NCBI GenBank assembly: GCA_028283745.1
Contig: JAPWJZ010000009.1
Coordinates: forward strand, 186,001 to 250,000
Length of the DNA stretch: 64,000 nucleotides
DNA from: Micavibrio sp.
GTDB lineage: Bacteria; Pseudomonadota; Alphaproteobacteria; Micavibrionales; UBA2020
Direction of reading: 5' to 3'
Notes under the pieces: generated by a model
Seen by the model: the letters and a program-made list of their open reading frames with translations, nothing else
Told to the model about the DNA's origin: nothing
The model's database searches: none
Shown here: in pieces, positions 22,231 through 28,941 of the stretch
Numbering within the stretch: the stretch's first letter is position 1
How the letters are laid out: each line of letters opens with the position of its first letter
Translations under genes and position numbers: made by a program

Positions 22231-22995
22231 ATGCCCGCATTAGAGAACCTGCAGCAGGATATGCTGCAGCGTATTTTAACGGGCGCCGGCGCGAATGACC
22301 TGCCGATAAAAACGGACGGCCCCTTCACGCCCGAACAGCGCCTGCAGATTTACAAAAACAACACGCAATTCACCCTGCGCGATTTGCTGAAAGACAGCTT
22401 CCCCGTCACCACCATCCTGCTGGGCGACAAGTTCATGAACTTTGCCGCCTTTGAATTCATCAAGGCCTTTCCGCCCGCTGGCGGCGACATGAACAGCTAC
22501 GGCATCGAATTCCCGCAGTTCCTTGCCAATATGCAGAACCTGAAAAGCTTCCCCTATGTGCCGGATGTGGCGATGCTGGAATGGCTGTCGCATGAAGCCT
22601 ATATGTCGCCGCGCCGCCCGCCGTTGAAAGCCGAAACGCTGGCGGAGGTAAAAGACCCGCTGAACATGAAGCTGTATATTCAGCCACACGTATACCTGCT
22701 GCGCTCCGGCTGGCCGATTGATGACCTGTGGGCTGCAATTTCCGAGCAGGGCGCTGACCTGTCGGGCCAGAGCATCGACCCGCGCGAAACCTTCATCGCC
22801 GTCTTCCGCGAAGAAAGCAAGATTGCCGTCTGGTCAATCTCCGAAGGCGGTTACAAGTTTCTTGAGAACCTGCAATCAGACACCAGCTTTGCCTTCGCAG
22901 CGCAAGCGGGCCTGCGGGCGGAACCGGGCCTGGTGCTGGATAAGCTCCTTGTCGCCCTGTTGCAGCAACAGCTGCTGGCCGCTGCGGCGGATTGA
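22231..22995 (+). CDS. bufC: DUF2063 protein, BufC-like precursor-recognition partner
   Basis: 254 residues from the ATG at 22231, one base past the bufB stop; an ATG at 22213 inside bufB is the alternative. It has the DUF2063 (HvfC/BufC) N-terminal domain beginning LENLQQDMLQRI, with RLQIYKNNTQFTLRDLLKDSFPVTTILLGDKFM and YVPDVAMLEWLSHEAY. The C-terminal half (FIAVFREESKIAVWSISEGGYKFLENL) is also typical. The family was once annotated as DNA-binding, but in MNIO systems it presents the precursor to BufB. It closes the operon; no terminator follows within 300 bases. Confidence 0.9.
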   Translation: MPALENLQQDMLQRILTGAGANDLPIKTDGPFTPEQRLQIYKNNTQFTLRDLLKDSFPVTTILLGDKFMNFAAFEFIKAFPPAGGDMNSYGIEFPQFLANMQNLKSFPYVPDVAMLEWLSHEAYMSPRRPPLKAETLAEVKDPLNMKLYIQPHVYLLRSGWPIDDLWAAISEQGADLSGQSIDPRETFIAVFREESKIAVWSISEGGYKFLENLQSDTSFAFAAQAGLRAEPGLVLDKLLVALLQQQLLAAAAD

Positions 22996-23310
22996 TTCAG
23001 CCCTGCCGCCCCTTGAAATCGAGTCGCTTCTGCAAAGCTGATTCACAGGCAAAATCGCCTTCGTTTTATTATGTCCAATGAGGATATTTTCCACAACATT
23101 GTTGCGCCGCACCAACATACAAAAACGCCTTAAAAACAGGCTTTTTCGTGCATTGACAGTGCGAAAAATGACACCATTTTAGCCCGCTTTTTCGAAAATG
23201 AGAATTAGTCGCAATTTGATGAATTTGAAACTTAAATACATAAAATAATATAAAATTTAAATTTTATTTCAAAAGCCTTCATTTTTTTTTAAGTTTTGTG
23301 CATTTTTTGG

Positions 23311-23339
23311 TTGCGGACAGATTCGGATTCTCCTATAAA
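23311..23339 (+). promoter_or_regulatory. Promoter-like element of a candidate small RNA
   Basis: TTGCGG (23311-23316), exactly 17 bases, then TATAAA (23334-23339). The -10 matches consensus in five of six positions and the -35 in three. No ORF follows; a terminator stands about 30 bases beyond the expected start. Confidence 0.4.
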
Positions 23340-23345
23340 AGACTT

Positions 23346-23407
23346 ACACACCCTCTATTACCGCCGTTTGTCCGGAGAAGCCCTTAAAAGTTTCTCCGGA
23401 CTTTTTT
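23346..23407 (+). ncRNA. Candidate short regulatory RNA
   Basis: An unstructured pyrimidine-rich leader (CACACCCTCTATTACCGCC) is followed by a strong hairpin GTCCGGAGAA / TTCTCCGGAC and six T residues (23369-23407). With the promoter-like pair at 23311-23339 this gives a ~60-nt transcript. The leader's CCCTC could pair with Shine-Dalgarno sequences, as in many alphaproteobacterial sRNAs; that is speculation. Alternatively the hairpin simply ends bufferin read-through, although it is 370 bases away from bufC. Confidence 0.4.
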
Positions 23408-23427
23408 CTTTACGGCGATCCAGGCGG

Positions 23428-23910
23428 TTAGGCCGCCTTTTGTTGCTGGCGCAAACGGTAGACTTGAAACGCCACGCCAACCACCAAAGTCATAAGCAGA
23501 ACGGCATAAGCCCCCAGCAGAATTGGCGACTTCATATCCGTCACAATCGGGTGGCCGTCCGGCACGCGGCGCAGGGTTTCGGTCACGGTCGGTATCATCA
23601 GCAAAAATGCACTCAGGCTCAGGGCAAGCGTTTCAATGTATATGCGCCAGCGCCCCAGCGCTGCAACCTTTGCAGCCCCATAGCCAATCAAAACCAGGGC
23701 CAGCGTAGCAGCGCCAATAACATAGCTGACCGGCTGGTGGGCAATGACAAACACCGTGCCCGCGCCAATCAGCATTGAGCCGAAGTAAACCGCCCCCGCT
23801 TTTGACCGCGGCACAATACGCCCGTAATGCGCAAACATATAAAACCCGACCGGAATAGCCGGCAGACTGCCCAATGTATGTACCCAGCCGAGCGGAGAAA
23901 TGCCGAACAT
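23428..23910 (-). CDS. Small polytopic membrane protein (possibly DUF2306-like)
   Basis: 160 residues from the ATG at 23910, which has AAGAAGGA 9 bases upstream. Five hydrophobic helices are visible, starting with WVHTLGSLPAIPVGFYMFAHYG and ending with AYAVLLMTLVVGVAFQVY, then a basic tail (RLRQQQKAA). Histidines near helix ends (VHTLG, FAHYG, IAHQP) recall DUF2306-type proteins, but the match is loose. It lies 45 bases downstream of the tetR stop in the same direction and is probably the gene controlled by that regulator. Confidence 0.6.
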   Translation of the reverse strand: MFGISPLGWVHTLGSLPAIPVGFYMFAHYGRIVPRSKAGAVYFGSMLIGAGTVFVIAHQPVSYVIGAATLALVLIGYGAAKVAALGRWRIYIETLALSLSAFLLMIPTVTETLRRVPDGHPIVTDMKSPILLGAYAVLLMTLVVGVAFQVYRLRQQQKAA

Positions 23911-23955
23911 GTGATTGTATCCTTCTTGTGTTGGAGCGCGCAAAGCCTGCGCCGT

Positions 23956-24552
23956 TTAAGTTTTAGCTTTTCCGCCAGCTGTCAGGCGCGCCAGAAGCGG
24001 GCTGACAATGGCGCCAAACATGGCAACATCCCCGTAAGCGCGGGCGGAAAGCATGGCGCCGTGAACGGTGGCCAAAAATGTTTCTGCCTCCGCCCTGGGC
24101 GTGCCGGAAAGCTTGAGGCTGCCGTCTTTTACGCCGCGCTCCAGAACGGTGGTAAGCCAGCCGGACAATGTGCGGAAATGCGCCCGCACCTCCAGCGCCA
24201 CATCTTCCGGCAGGGCCGTCATTTGCGTTGCCAGCAGCGCGCAGACGCAAAACGGCGCCGTTGCGTCTGTAATGCAAGCTTCCCAATAGCCCGTATAGGC
24301 GCGCAGTTGCTGCAACGGCTTGGGAATTTTTTTATCCATCGCCGCAATGCCCGCCGTTGCCTGCTCCCGGTAGCGGATGACAAGCTTGCGTACTAAATCG
24401 GACTTTGCGGGGAAATAGTGGTGAATGCTCGCATTGCGAATGCCCACGACTTTCGAAATATCGGCATAGCTGAAGCCATTATAACCGCCCGCAACAATCA
24501 ACGATTGCGCGCAATTCAGAATATCTTCGGCTGTGGTTGATGCGGTTTTCAT
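23956..24552 (-). CDS. TetR/AcrR-family transcriptional regulator
   Basis: 198 residues. The N-terminal helix-turn-helix reads AEDILNCAQSLIVAGGYNGFSYADISKVVGIRNASIHHYFPAKSDLVRKLV, the standard TetR DNA-binding pattern. The C-terminal ligand domain begins near residue 70 and contains two cysteines (FCVCALLA). A 16-bp perfect palindrome lies between the -35 and -10 of its own promoter, so it is almost certainly self-repressed. The membrane protein gene downstream is a likely co-target. The ATG begins about where transcription should start, suggesting a leaderless message. The ligand is unknown. Confidence 0.9.
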   Translation of the reverse strand: MKTASTTAEDILNCAQSLIVAGGYNGFSYADISKVVGIRNASIHHYFPAKSDLVRKLVIRYREQATAGIAAMDKKIPKPLQQLRAYTGYWEACITDATAPFCVCALLATQMTALPEDVALEVRAHFRTLSGWLTTVLERGVKDGSLKLSGTPRAEAETFLATVHGAMLSARAYGDVAMFGAIVSPLLARLTAGGKAKT

Positions 24553-24558
24553 TCTTTC

Positions 24559-24587
24559 AGTTTACCTACTAGTAGGTAGACTGTCAA
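24559..24587 (-). promoter_or_regulatory. TetR promoter with embedded palindromic operator
   Basis: On the minus strand: TTGACA (24587-24582), a 17-base spacer, TAAACT (24564-24559). The perfect palindrome TACCTACTAGTAGGTA (24563-24578) fills the spacer and touches the -10. The -10 ends 7 bases before the tetR ATG, leaving no room for a leader. Confidence 0.8.
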
Positions 24588-24650
24588 GCCCGCCATAACC
24601 CCTTACAAGTATGGGGGAATTTTTGTAACAGCAGATTTAGATTTTAGAAT

Positions 24651-24718
24651 CAGTTCAGGCTAAAGCCTCACATCAGTTCAGGCTAAAGCCTCACATCAGT
24701 TCAGGCTAAAGCCTGCGG
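24651..24718. repeat. Three tandem 23-bp repeats overlapping the end of the DUF3307 gene
   Basis: The unit CAGTTCAGGCTAAAGCCTCA plus CAT occurs at 24651 and 24674, and a third copy starts at 24697 and diverges after CAGTTCAGGCTAAAGCCT. Each copy contains the inverted repeat AGGCTAAAGCCT. The third copy encodes the last residues and stop of the DUF3307 protein, so the other two are downstream copies of the gene's own end. Confidence 0.9.
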
Positions 24719-25094
24719 CCCGCACAATAAGAATGACGTAAACGAGATGCGTCAGGTTATGCAGTTCCTGGTCAACGCCGAAGGCCCACCAGAACTGGAA
24801 ATCCTTATACGTCCAGCCGAACTTGTTGTTCACCATGCCTTTGATCTTATCAATCGTGCCGTGAACGACGAAGTCAACCGCGCCCAGCCACCACAGCGAC
24901 GGCGCGAACAGGAACATAAGGGCAAAAGTGAAGGCCGCGTGAATACCCGCATGCACGCCCAGCGCGCGCGCGCCGCCCATATTGAAGGGAGCGCCCTTGA
25001 AATTCGCCATCCACGCCGTTTGCAGGAAGAAGTCGCAAATGACCTGCTTGGCGCGAAACGCGAGATAAAGTATGACGATGTCAAAAAGGCTCAT
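24696..25094 (-). CDS. DUF3307 family membrane protein
   Basis: 132 residues, GGGAGGG upstream of the ATG. Three to four transmembrane segments carry the family's pattern: KQVICDFFLQTAWMANFK near the N-terminus, a histidine in LGVHAGIHAAF, an aspartate/histidine pair in VDFVVHGTIDKIK, and DQELHNLTHLVYVILI at the C-terminus. DUF3307 proteins are small integral membrane proteins of unknown function. The stop codon lies in the third of three tandem 23-bp repeats. Confidence 0.8.
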   Translation of the reverse strand: MSLFDIVILYLAFRAKQVICDFFLQTAWMANFKGAPFNMGGARALGVHAGIHAAFTFALMFLFAPSLWWLGAVDFVVHGTIDKIKGMVNNKFGWTYKDFQFWWAFGVDQELHNLTHLVYVILIVRAAGFSLN

Positions 25095-25252
25095 GCGCCC
25101 TCCCCCCTGCCGCCATTCTAGGAAACTTCAGCATCCTTCGGCTAGGACATAATTCTTCCCGTAATGCCAGCCTCGCGCGCCGCCGCCGATTAGGACTTCC
25201 TTAATGGCCTAAGGCGTAATTATAATAGCGGAGAACTTTAGGACAGGGCGCC

Positions 25253-26467
25253 ATGATACCGAAAAAGCAGTTCAAGAAAGGCGACATCATCATTCGCGAA
25301 GGCGAAAGCGGTGATTCAGCCTATGTGATTGAAAGCGGCAACGTCGAAATTCTGGTGCTGCGCCACGGCCAGCACATGCAGGTCGGCGTGCGCGGACCCG
25401 GCTCCCTCGTGGGGGAGCTTGCCCTGATCGACGACAAGCCCCGCACCGCCACCGTCCGCACGCTGGAAGATTGCGAAGTGCTGGAAATCACGCGGGATGA
25501 TTTTTCACGCCGCGTCGAAGGCGCGGATGCCGTGGTGAAAATGGTCATGCGGGTGATTACTAGCCGCTACCGCGACCTGATGGGCCGCAGCAGCTTCGTC
25601 AGCATCACCCCGCAAGAAGACAGCGAAAAGGCGGAGAACGCCAACGAAAGCCACGACATTGCGGTCTCTACCCTTAAAATCCACAACGAACTTAAAATTG
25701 CCCTCGATGAAAAACAGCTGACGCTTTTCTACCAGCCGATCATCGACGTGCAGAACATGAAAATTGCGGGCTTCGAGGCGCTGATGCGCTGGAAGCACCC
25801 TGAAAAGGGCATGATTTCCCCCGGCGTGTTCATTCCCGTCGCGGAAGAAAGCGGCTTGATTGTGGAGCTGTCCCGCTTCGCGCTTGAAGTCGCCTGCAGT
25901 GCGGTGCCGCGCCTGCAGAAAGCCGCCAACCCCGGGCTGGTCGGCGACAAGCCAGTTTTCGTCGGCGTCAATTTCTCGGTCAAGGACTTTGCCGATGAAG
26001 GTCTGTTCAGCTTCATTGAAAAAACCATGACCGCCGGCAAGGTCAACCCAGCGCAGATACACCTTGAAATCACCGAAAGCCTGCTGATGGAAGCGCCGGA
26101 AGCCGCCAAGGCGGCGCTGGAAAAATGCCGCGCCTTCGGCATCGATGTATCCATCGACGACTTCGGCACGGGCTATTCATCCTTAAGCTACCTGCACTAT
26201 TTCCCCATCGACACCTTAAAGGTCGACCAAAGCTTTATCCGCGCCATGACCAAGCACAATGCCAGCCTCGTCCTCGTCAAATCCATTATCGCCCTTGCCC
26301 GCAACCTTGGCATGAAGGTGATTGCGGAAGGCGTGGAGACGGAAGAAGAAGCCCGCATTGTGCGCGACCTTGGCTGCGAATGGATTCAGGGCTTCTGGTT
26401 CGCCCGCCCCATGCCGCTGGAAGATGCCGAGAAGTTTATGCAGAACTGGCAAGCGCCCGCGCTGTAA
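25253..26467 (+). CDS. Cyclic-nucleotide-binding domain fused to an EAL phosphodiesterase
   Basis: 404 residues. Residues ~1-115 are a CAP-type cNMP-binding domain: FKKGDIIIREGESGDSAYVIESGNVEIL, then the phosphate-binding cassette LVGELALIDDKPRTATVRT with the E and R that hold the cyclic phosphate. A linker leads to an EAL domain from ~150: EALMRW (the EAL motif), NFSVKDF, LEITESLL, SIDDFGTGYSSLSYL, the catalytic lysine in DTLKVDQSFI, AEGVETEEE and GFWFARPM. All expected metal and catalytic residues are present, so c-di-GMP hydrolysis is likely and may be controlled by cAMP. It stands just upstream of the type I secretion substrate; an adenylyl cyclase is encoded 2.5 kb away. Confidence 0.92.
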   Translation: MIPKKQFKKGDIIIREGESGDSAYVIESGNVEILVLRHGQHMQVGVRGPGSLVGELALIDDKPRTATVRTLEDCEVLEITRDDFSRRVEGADAVVKMVMRVITSRYRDLMGRSSFVSITPQEDSEKAENANESHDIAVSTLKIHNELKIALDEKQLTLFYQPIIDVQNMKIAGFEALMRWKHPEKGMISPGVFIPVAEESGLIVELSRFALEVACSAVPRLQKAANPGLVGDKPVFVGVNFSVKDFADEGLFSFIEKTMTAGKVNPAQIHLEITESLLMEAPEAAKAALEKCRAFGIDVSIDDFGTGYSSLSYLHYFPIDTLKVDQSFIRAMTKHNASLVLVKSIIALARNLGMKVIAEGVETEEEARIVRDLGCEWIQGFWFARPMPLEDAEKFMQNWQAPAL

Positions 26468-26658
26468 AACCGCCACATAAATTACATAAAATCAACGATT
26501 TGCCGTTATCTACCATTTTAGCTTTTCTTCACCATGGCTTAAAGCTTTGGGGCTATAATAGGAAGATAGGCCGCGCAACCGTTAACCGCGCCAATGACCT
26601 TGTATTTTCTGCATAAGTAATTCCAAAAGGTCTTCTACTTCTTTCCAGGGGTTCAGCC

Positions 26659-28935
26659 ATGCCAAAAGACGTTTCCGCAGAAACCAAGGTTGCCGCCCTT
26701 GCCGGTCACCCGGTGGAGATTGGCAACAGCAACTTCGTCGCCAACGCCCAGTTTGCGCGCGACGGCATGGATTTAACGCTGACCGCGCCGGATGGCCATA
26801 GCGTGCGCGTTGAAGGTTATTTTGCGCAAACAACGCCGCCCGACATTACAACGCCGGACGGCGCGCATTTTTCCCCGCAAATGATCAGCGCTTTTTTGCC
26901 GCCGCAACACCCGAATGAATTTGCCGCGGCCGGCAACGCGCTCGCGAACGATGCAACGCCCGCCGGTAAAATTACCGAAGTCGTTGGCCATGCCACCATC
27001 ATCCATTCCGGCGGCGGCCAGGAAGCCGTCAAGCTCGGCGCGCTCGTCCATCAGGGCGACATCATCCAGACGGATGCGAAGGGTGCGGTGAACATTTTAT
27101 TCGCCGACAACACGACTTTCGCCATCTCCGAAAATGCGCGGCTTTCCGTTGACCAGTTTGCCTATAACGCGGGCGAGCACAAAGGTAGCTCCTTCTTCTC
27201 CATGCTGCAGGGCGTGTTTGTGTACACCTCCGGCCTGATTGGCAAGGAAGACCCCGGCAGCGTCGGCATCAATACGCCCGTCGGCTCCATCGGCATCCGC
27301 GGCACGGTCGTGGCCGGTGAAATTCATGGCGCAGGGCATGACAGCCATATCACTATTCTTGACGGCGCTATCGTCGTCACAAACGGCGGCGGCACGCTTG
27401 AAATGCACAGCAGCTTCGATACCGCGACCCTTTCCGGCTATAATACCGCGCCCAGCGACAATGGCGCGATGGATGCAACATCCTTCGCCACCAACTACAG
27501 CGCCTTGAAAGGCGTCGCGCCGGCCACCTTCAACAGCATTATCGACGGCACCTTCCACGCCGCGCCCGCCGACCATGCGCCCGCGCACAACGCGCCCGTA
27601 CAAATGCCGGATGCCGGCACGCTGGACCATGCAACCGGCCTTGCCAATGCAGCGCCCGCCGTCAATTTCGGCAGCACCGCCGAAGGATTTGAAGGTTCAA
27701 CGCAAGTTGCCAGCACCACGGTCGCCCTGCCTGCCTCAACCACCGCAACCGGCGGTGATCATACGCTGCTGGCATCTGCGCCCAATACCGGCACCACCAC
27801 AACCGGCGCGCCGCCTGCCAGCGGCACCGGCACGGGCGGTGGCGGTGGCGGCGGCAACGTATCCACGCCGCATATCGATTTTGCCTTTTCCAGCGACTAT
27901 ACCCACAGCACCGTCACCACGGCGGATGACGGCGTGAACGTGACATGGTCGCAGGGTGAAACCATTGGCACCATCAACCTCACAAATTTCACAGCCACGC
28001 CCAACATCAGCATCAGCGGATTTGCCGGCAACGGTGACTTTCACGGCACCTCGCTGGTATACGACACCGTTTCAACCCCGATGTTCGACACCGTTGCCGC
28101 CGGCAGCCAGAGCCTGCTGCACTATGACAGCGCCACTGGCGTGATTTCCCTCGTCAACCCCTTCGGCGCATCAAGCCTGAACAGCGATTTCGTTTTCACC
28201 ATTACCGCCACCGACCCGATAACCGGCAGCGTACTGGCGACTGAAAACGTGACCATCCACATCAACGACATCTACCCCAGCGGTACGCCGGATGTGAGCA
28301 TTGGCGATTACAACGGCCAGACCGATATTTATTCGACCCAAACAAGCAATGACACCCTGAACAGCACCAATACACTTGGCAACAACGAAGCGTTATTCGG
28401 CCGCGATGGCAACGACACGCTGATTGCGGAACCGGGCCGCCAGGATGTTCTTTTCGGCGGCAATGGCGATGATATTCTGGTCGTGCCGGACATGAGCTTT
28501 TATTACGTCGATGGCGGCGCAAATGCCACCGCGACCGGCGATACGCTGCAGGTCGGCTCCACGCTGACGGCCACGCAAACCTTTAACTTTGAAACCGACG
28601 ACAACGTCAAGAATATCGAGCAAATCAGCATCGTCCATTCCAGCACCACCAACGTGGGCCAGACCATAACGCTGACGCTGCAGGATGTGTTTGAGATGAC
28701 GGATTCCAACCATACGCTGCAAATCTCCAACAGCACCACCGGCTATGGCTCGACCGTGGTTATCGACAATGCATTTTCATCGCAAGACTTTGGCACAGGC
28801 GTGGTTGATACATCCGTACCGGGCGACCAGACGACGACCTATACCGGCACCTATAATGGCACCGCCGTTACGCTTGTCGTCCACCAGGGCAACGCCGCCG
28901 CGAATGACGGCATCACCACCCACGTCACCGCTTAA
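26659..28935 (+). CDS. FecR-domain, RTX-like putative type I secreted adhesin
   Basis: 758 residues and no Sec signal. The N-terminus is acidic/neutral; residues ~110-240 form a FecR-type domain (GHATIIHSGG..., GDIIQTDAKGAVNILFADNTTFAISENARLSVD, INTPVGSIGIRGT). Then come an Ala/Thr/Pro-rich stretch, a Gly run near residue 395, cadherin-like beta segments, and two RTX nonapeptide-like units (FGRDGNDTL and FGGNGDDIL) near 28390-28480, followed by a C-terminal Thr/Gln/Asn-rich secretion region. This is the build of a LapA-type or RTX adhesin exported without a signal peptide. It converges on the operon tolC-ABC-HlyD-cyclase, which is its likely exporter. Confidence 0.8.
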   Translation: MPKDVSAETKVAALAGHPVEIGNSNFVANAQFARDGMDLTLTAPDGHSVRVEGYFAQTTPPDITTPDGAHFSPQMISAFLPPQHPNEFAAAGNALANDATPAGKITEVVGHATIIHSGGGQEAVKLGALVHQGDIIQTDAKGAVNILFADNTTFAISENARLSVDQFAYNAGEHKGSSFFSMLQGVFVYTSGLIGKEDPGSVGINTPVGSIGIRGTVVAGEIHGAGHDSHITILDGAIVVTNGGGTLEMHSSFDTATLSGYNTAPSDNGAMDATSFATNYSALKGVAPATFNSIIDGTFHAAPADHAPAHNAPVQMPDAGTLDHATGLANAAPAVNFGSTAEGFEGSTQVASTTVALPASTTATGGDHTLLASAPNTGTTTTGAPPASGTGTGGGGGGGNVSTPHIDFAFSSDYTHSTVTTADDGVNVTWSQGETIGTINLTNFTATPNISISGFAGNGDFHGTSLVYDTVSTPMFDTVAAGSQSLLHYDSATGVISLVNPFGASSLNSDFVFTITATDPITGSVLATENVTIHINDIYPSGTPDVSIGDYNGQTDIYSTQTSNDTLNSTNTLGNNEALFGRDGNDTLIAEPGRQDVLFGGNGDDILVVPDMSFYYVDGGANATATGDTLQVGSTLTATQTFNFETDDNVKNIEQISIVHSSTTNVGQTITLTLQDVFEMTDSNHTLQISNSTTGYGSTVVIDNAFSSQDFGTGVVDTSVPGDQTTTYTGTYNGTAVTLVVHQGNAAANDGITTHVTA

Positions 28936-28941
28936 TAAGCT

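Larger units (their letters stand above)
22996..23427. other. AT-rich intergenic region after the bufferin operon
   Basis: No protein-coding gene is supported over these ~430 bases. From about 23150 to 23310 the sequence is strikingly AT-rich (long A/T runs such as 23225-23300), in contrast to the GC-rich surroundings. It ends in a promoter-like pair and a strong terminator, listed separately as a candidate small RNA. The 3' end of the convergent membrane-protein gene lies at 23428. Confidence 0.6.

Noticed and set aside
24651-24718. 23-bp tandem repeats as CRISPR or attachment site
   Set aside because: There are no spacers, no cas genes and no integrase; they are copies of a gene's 3' end.
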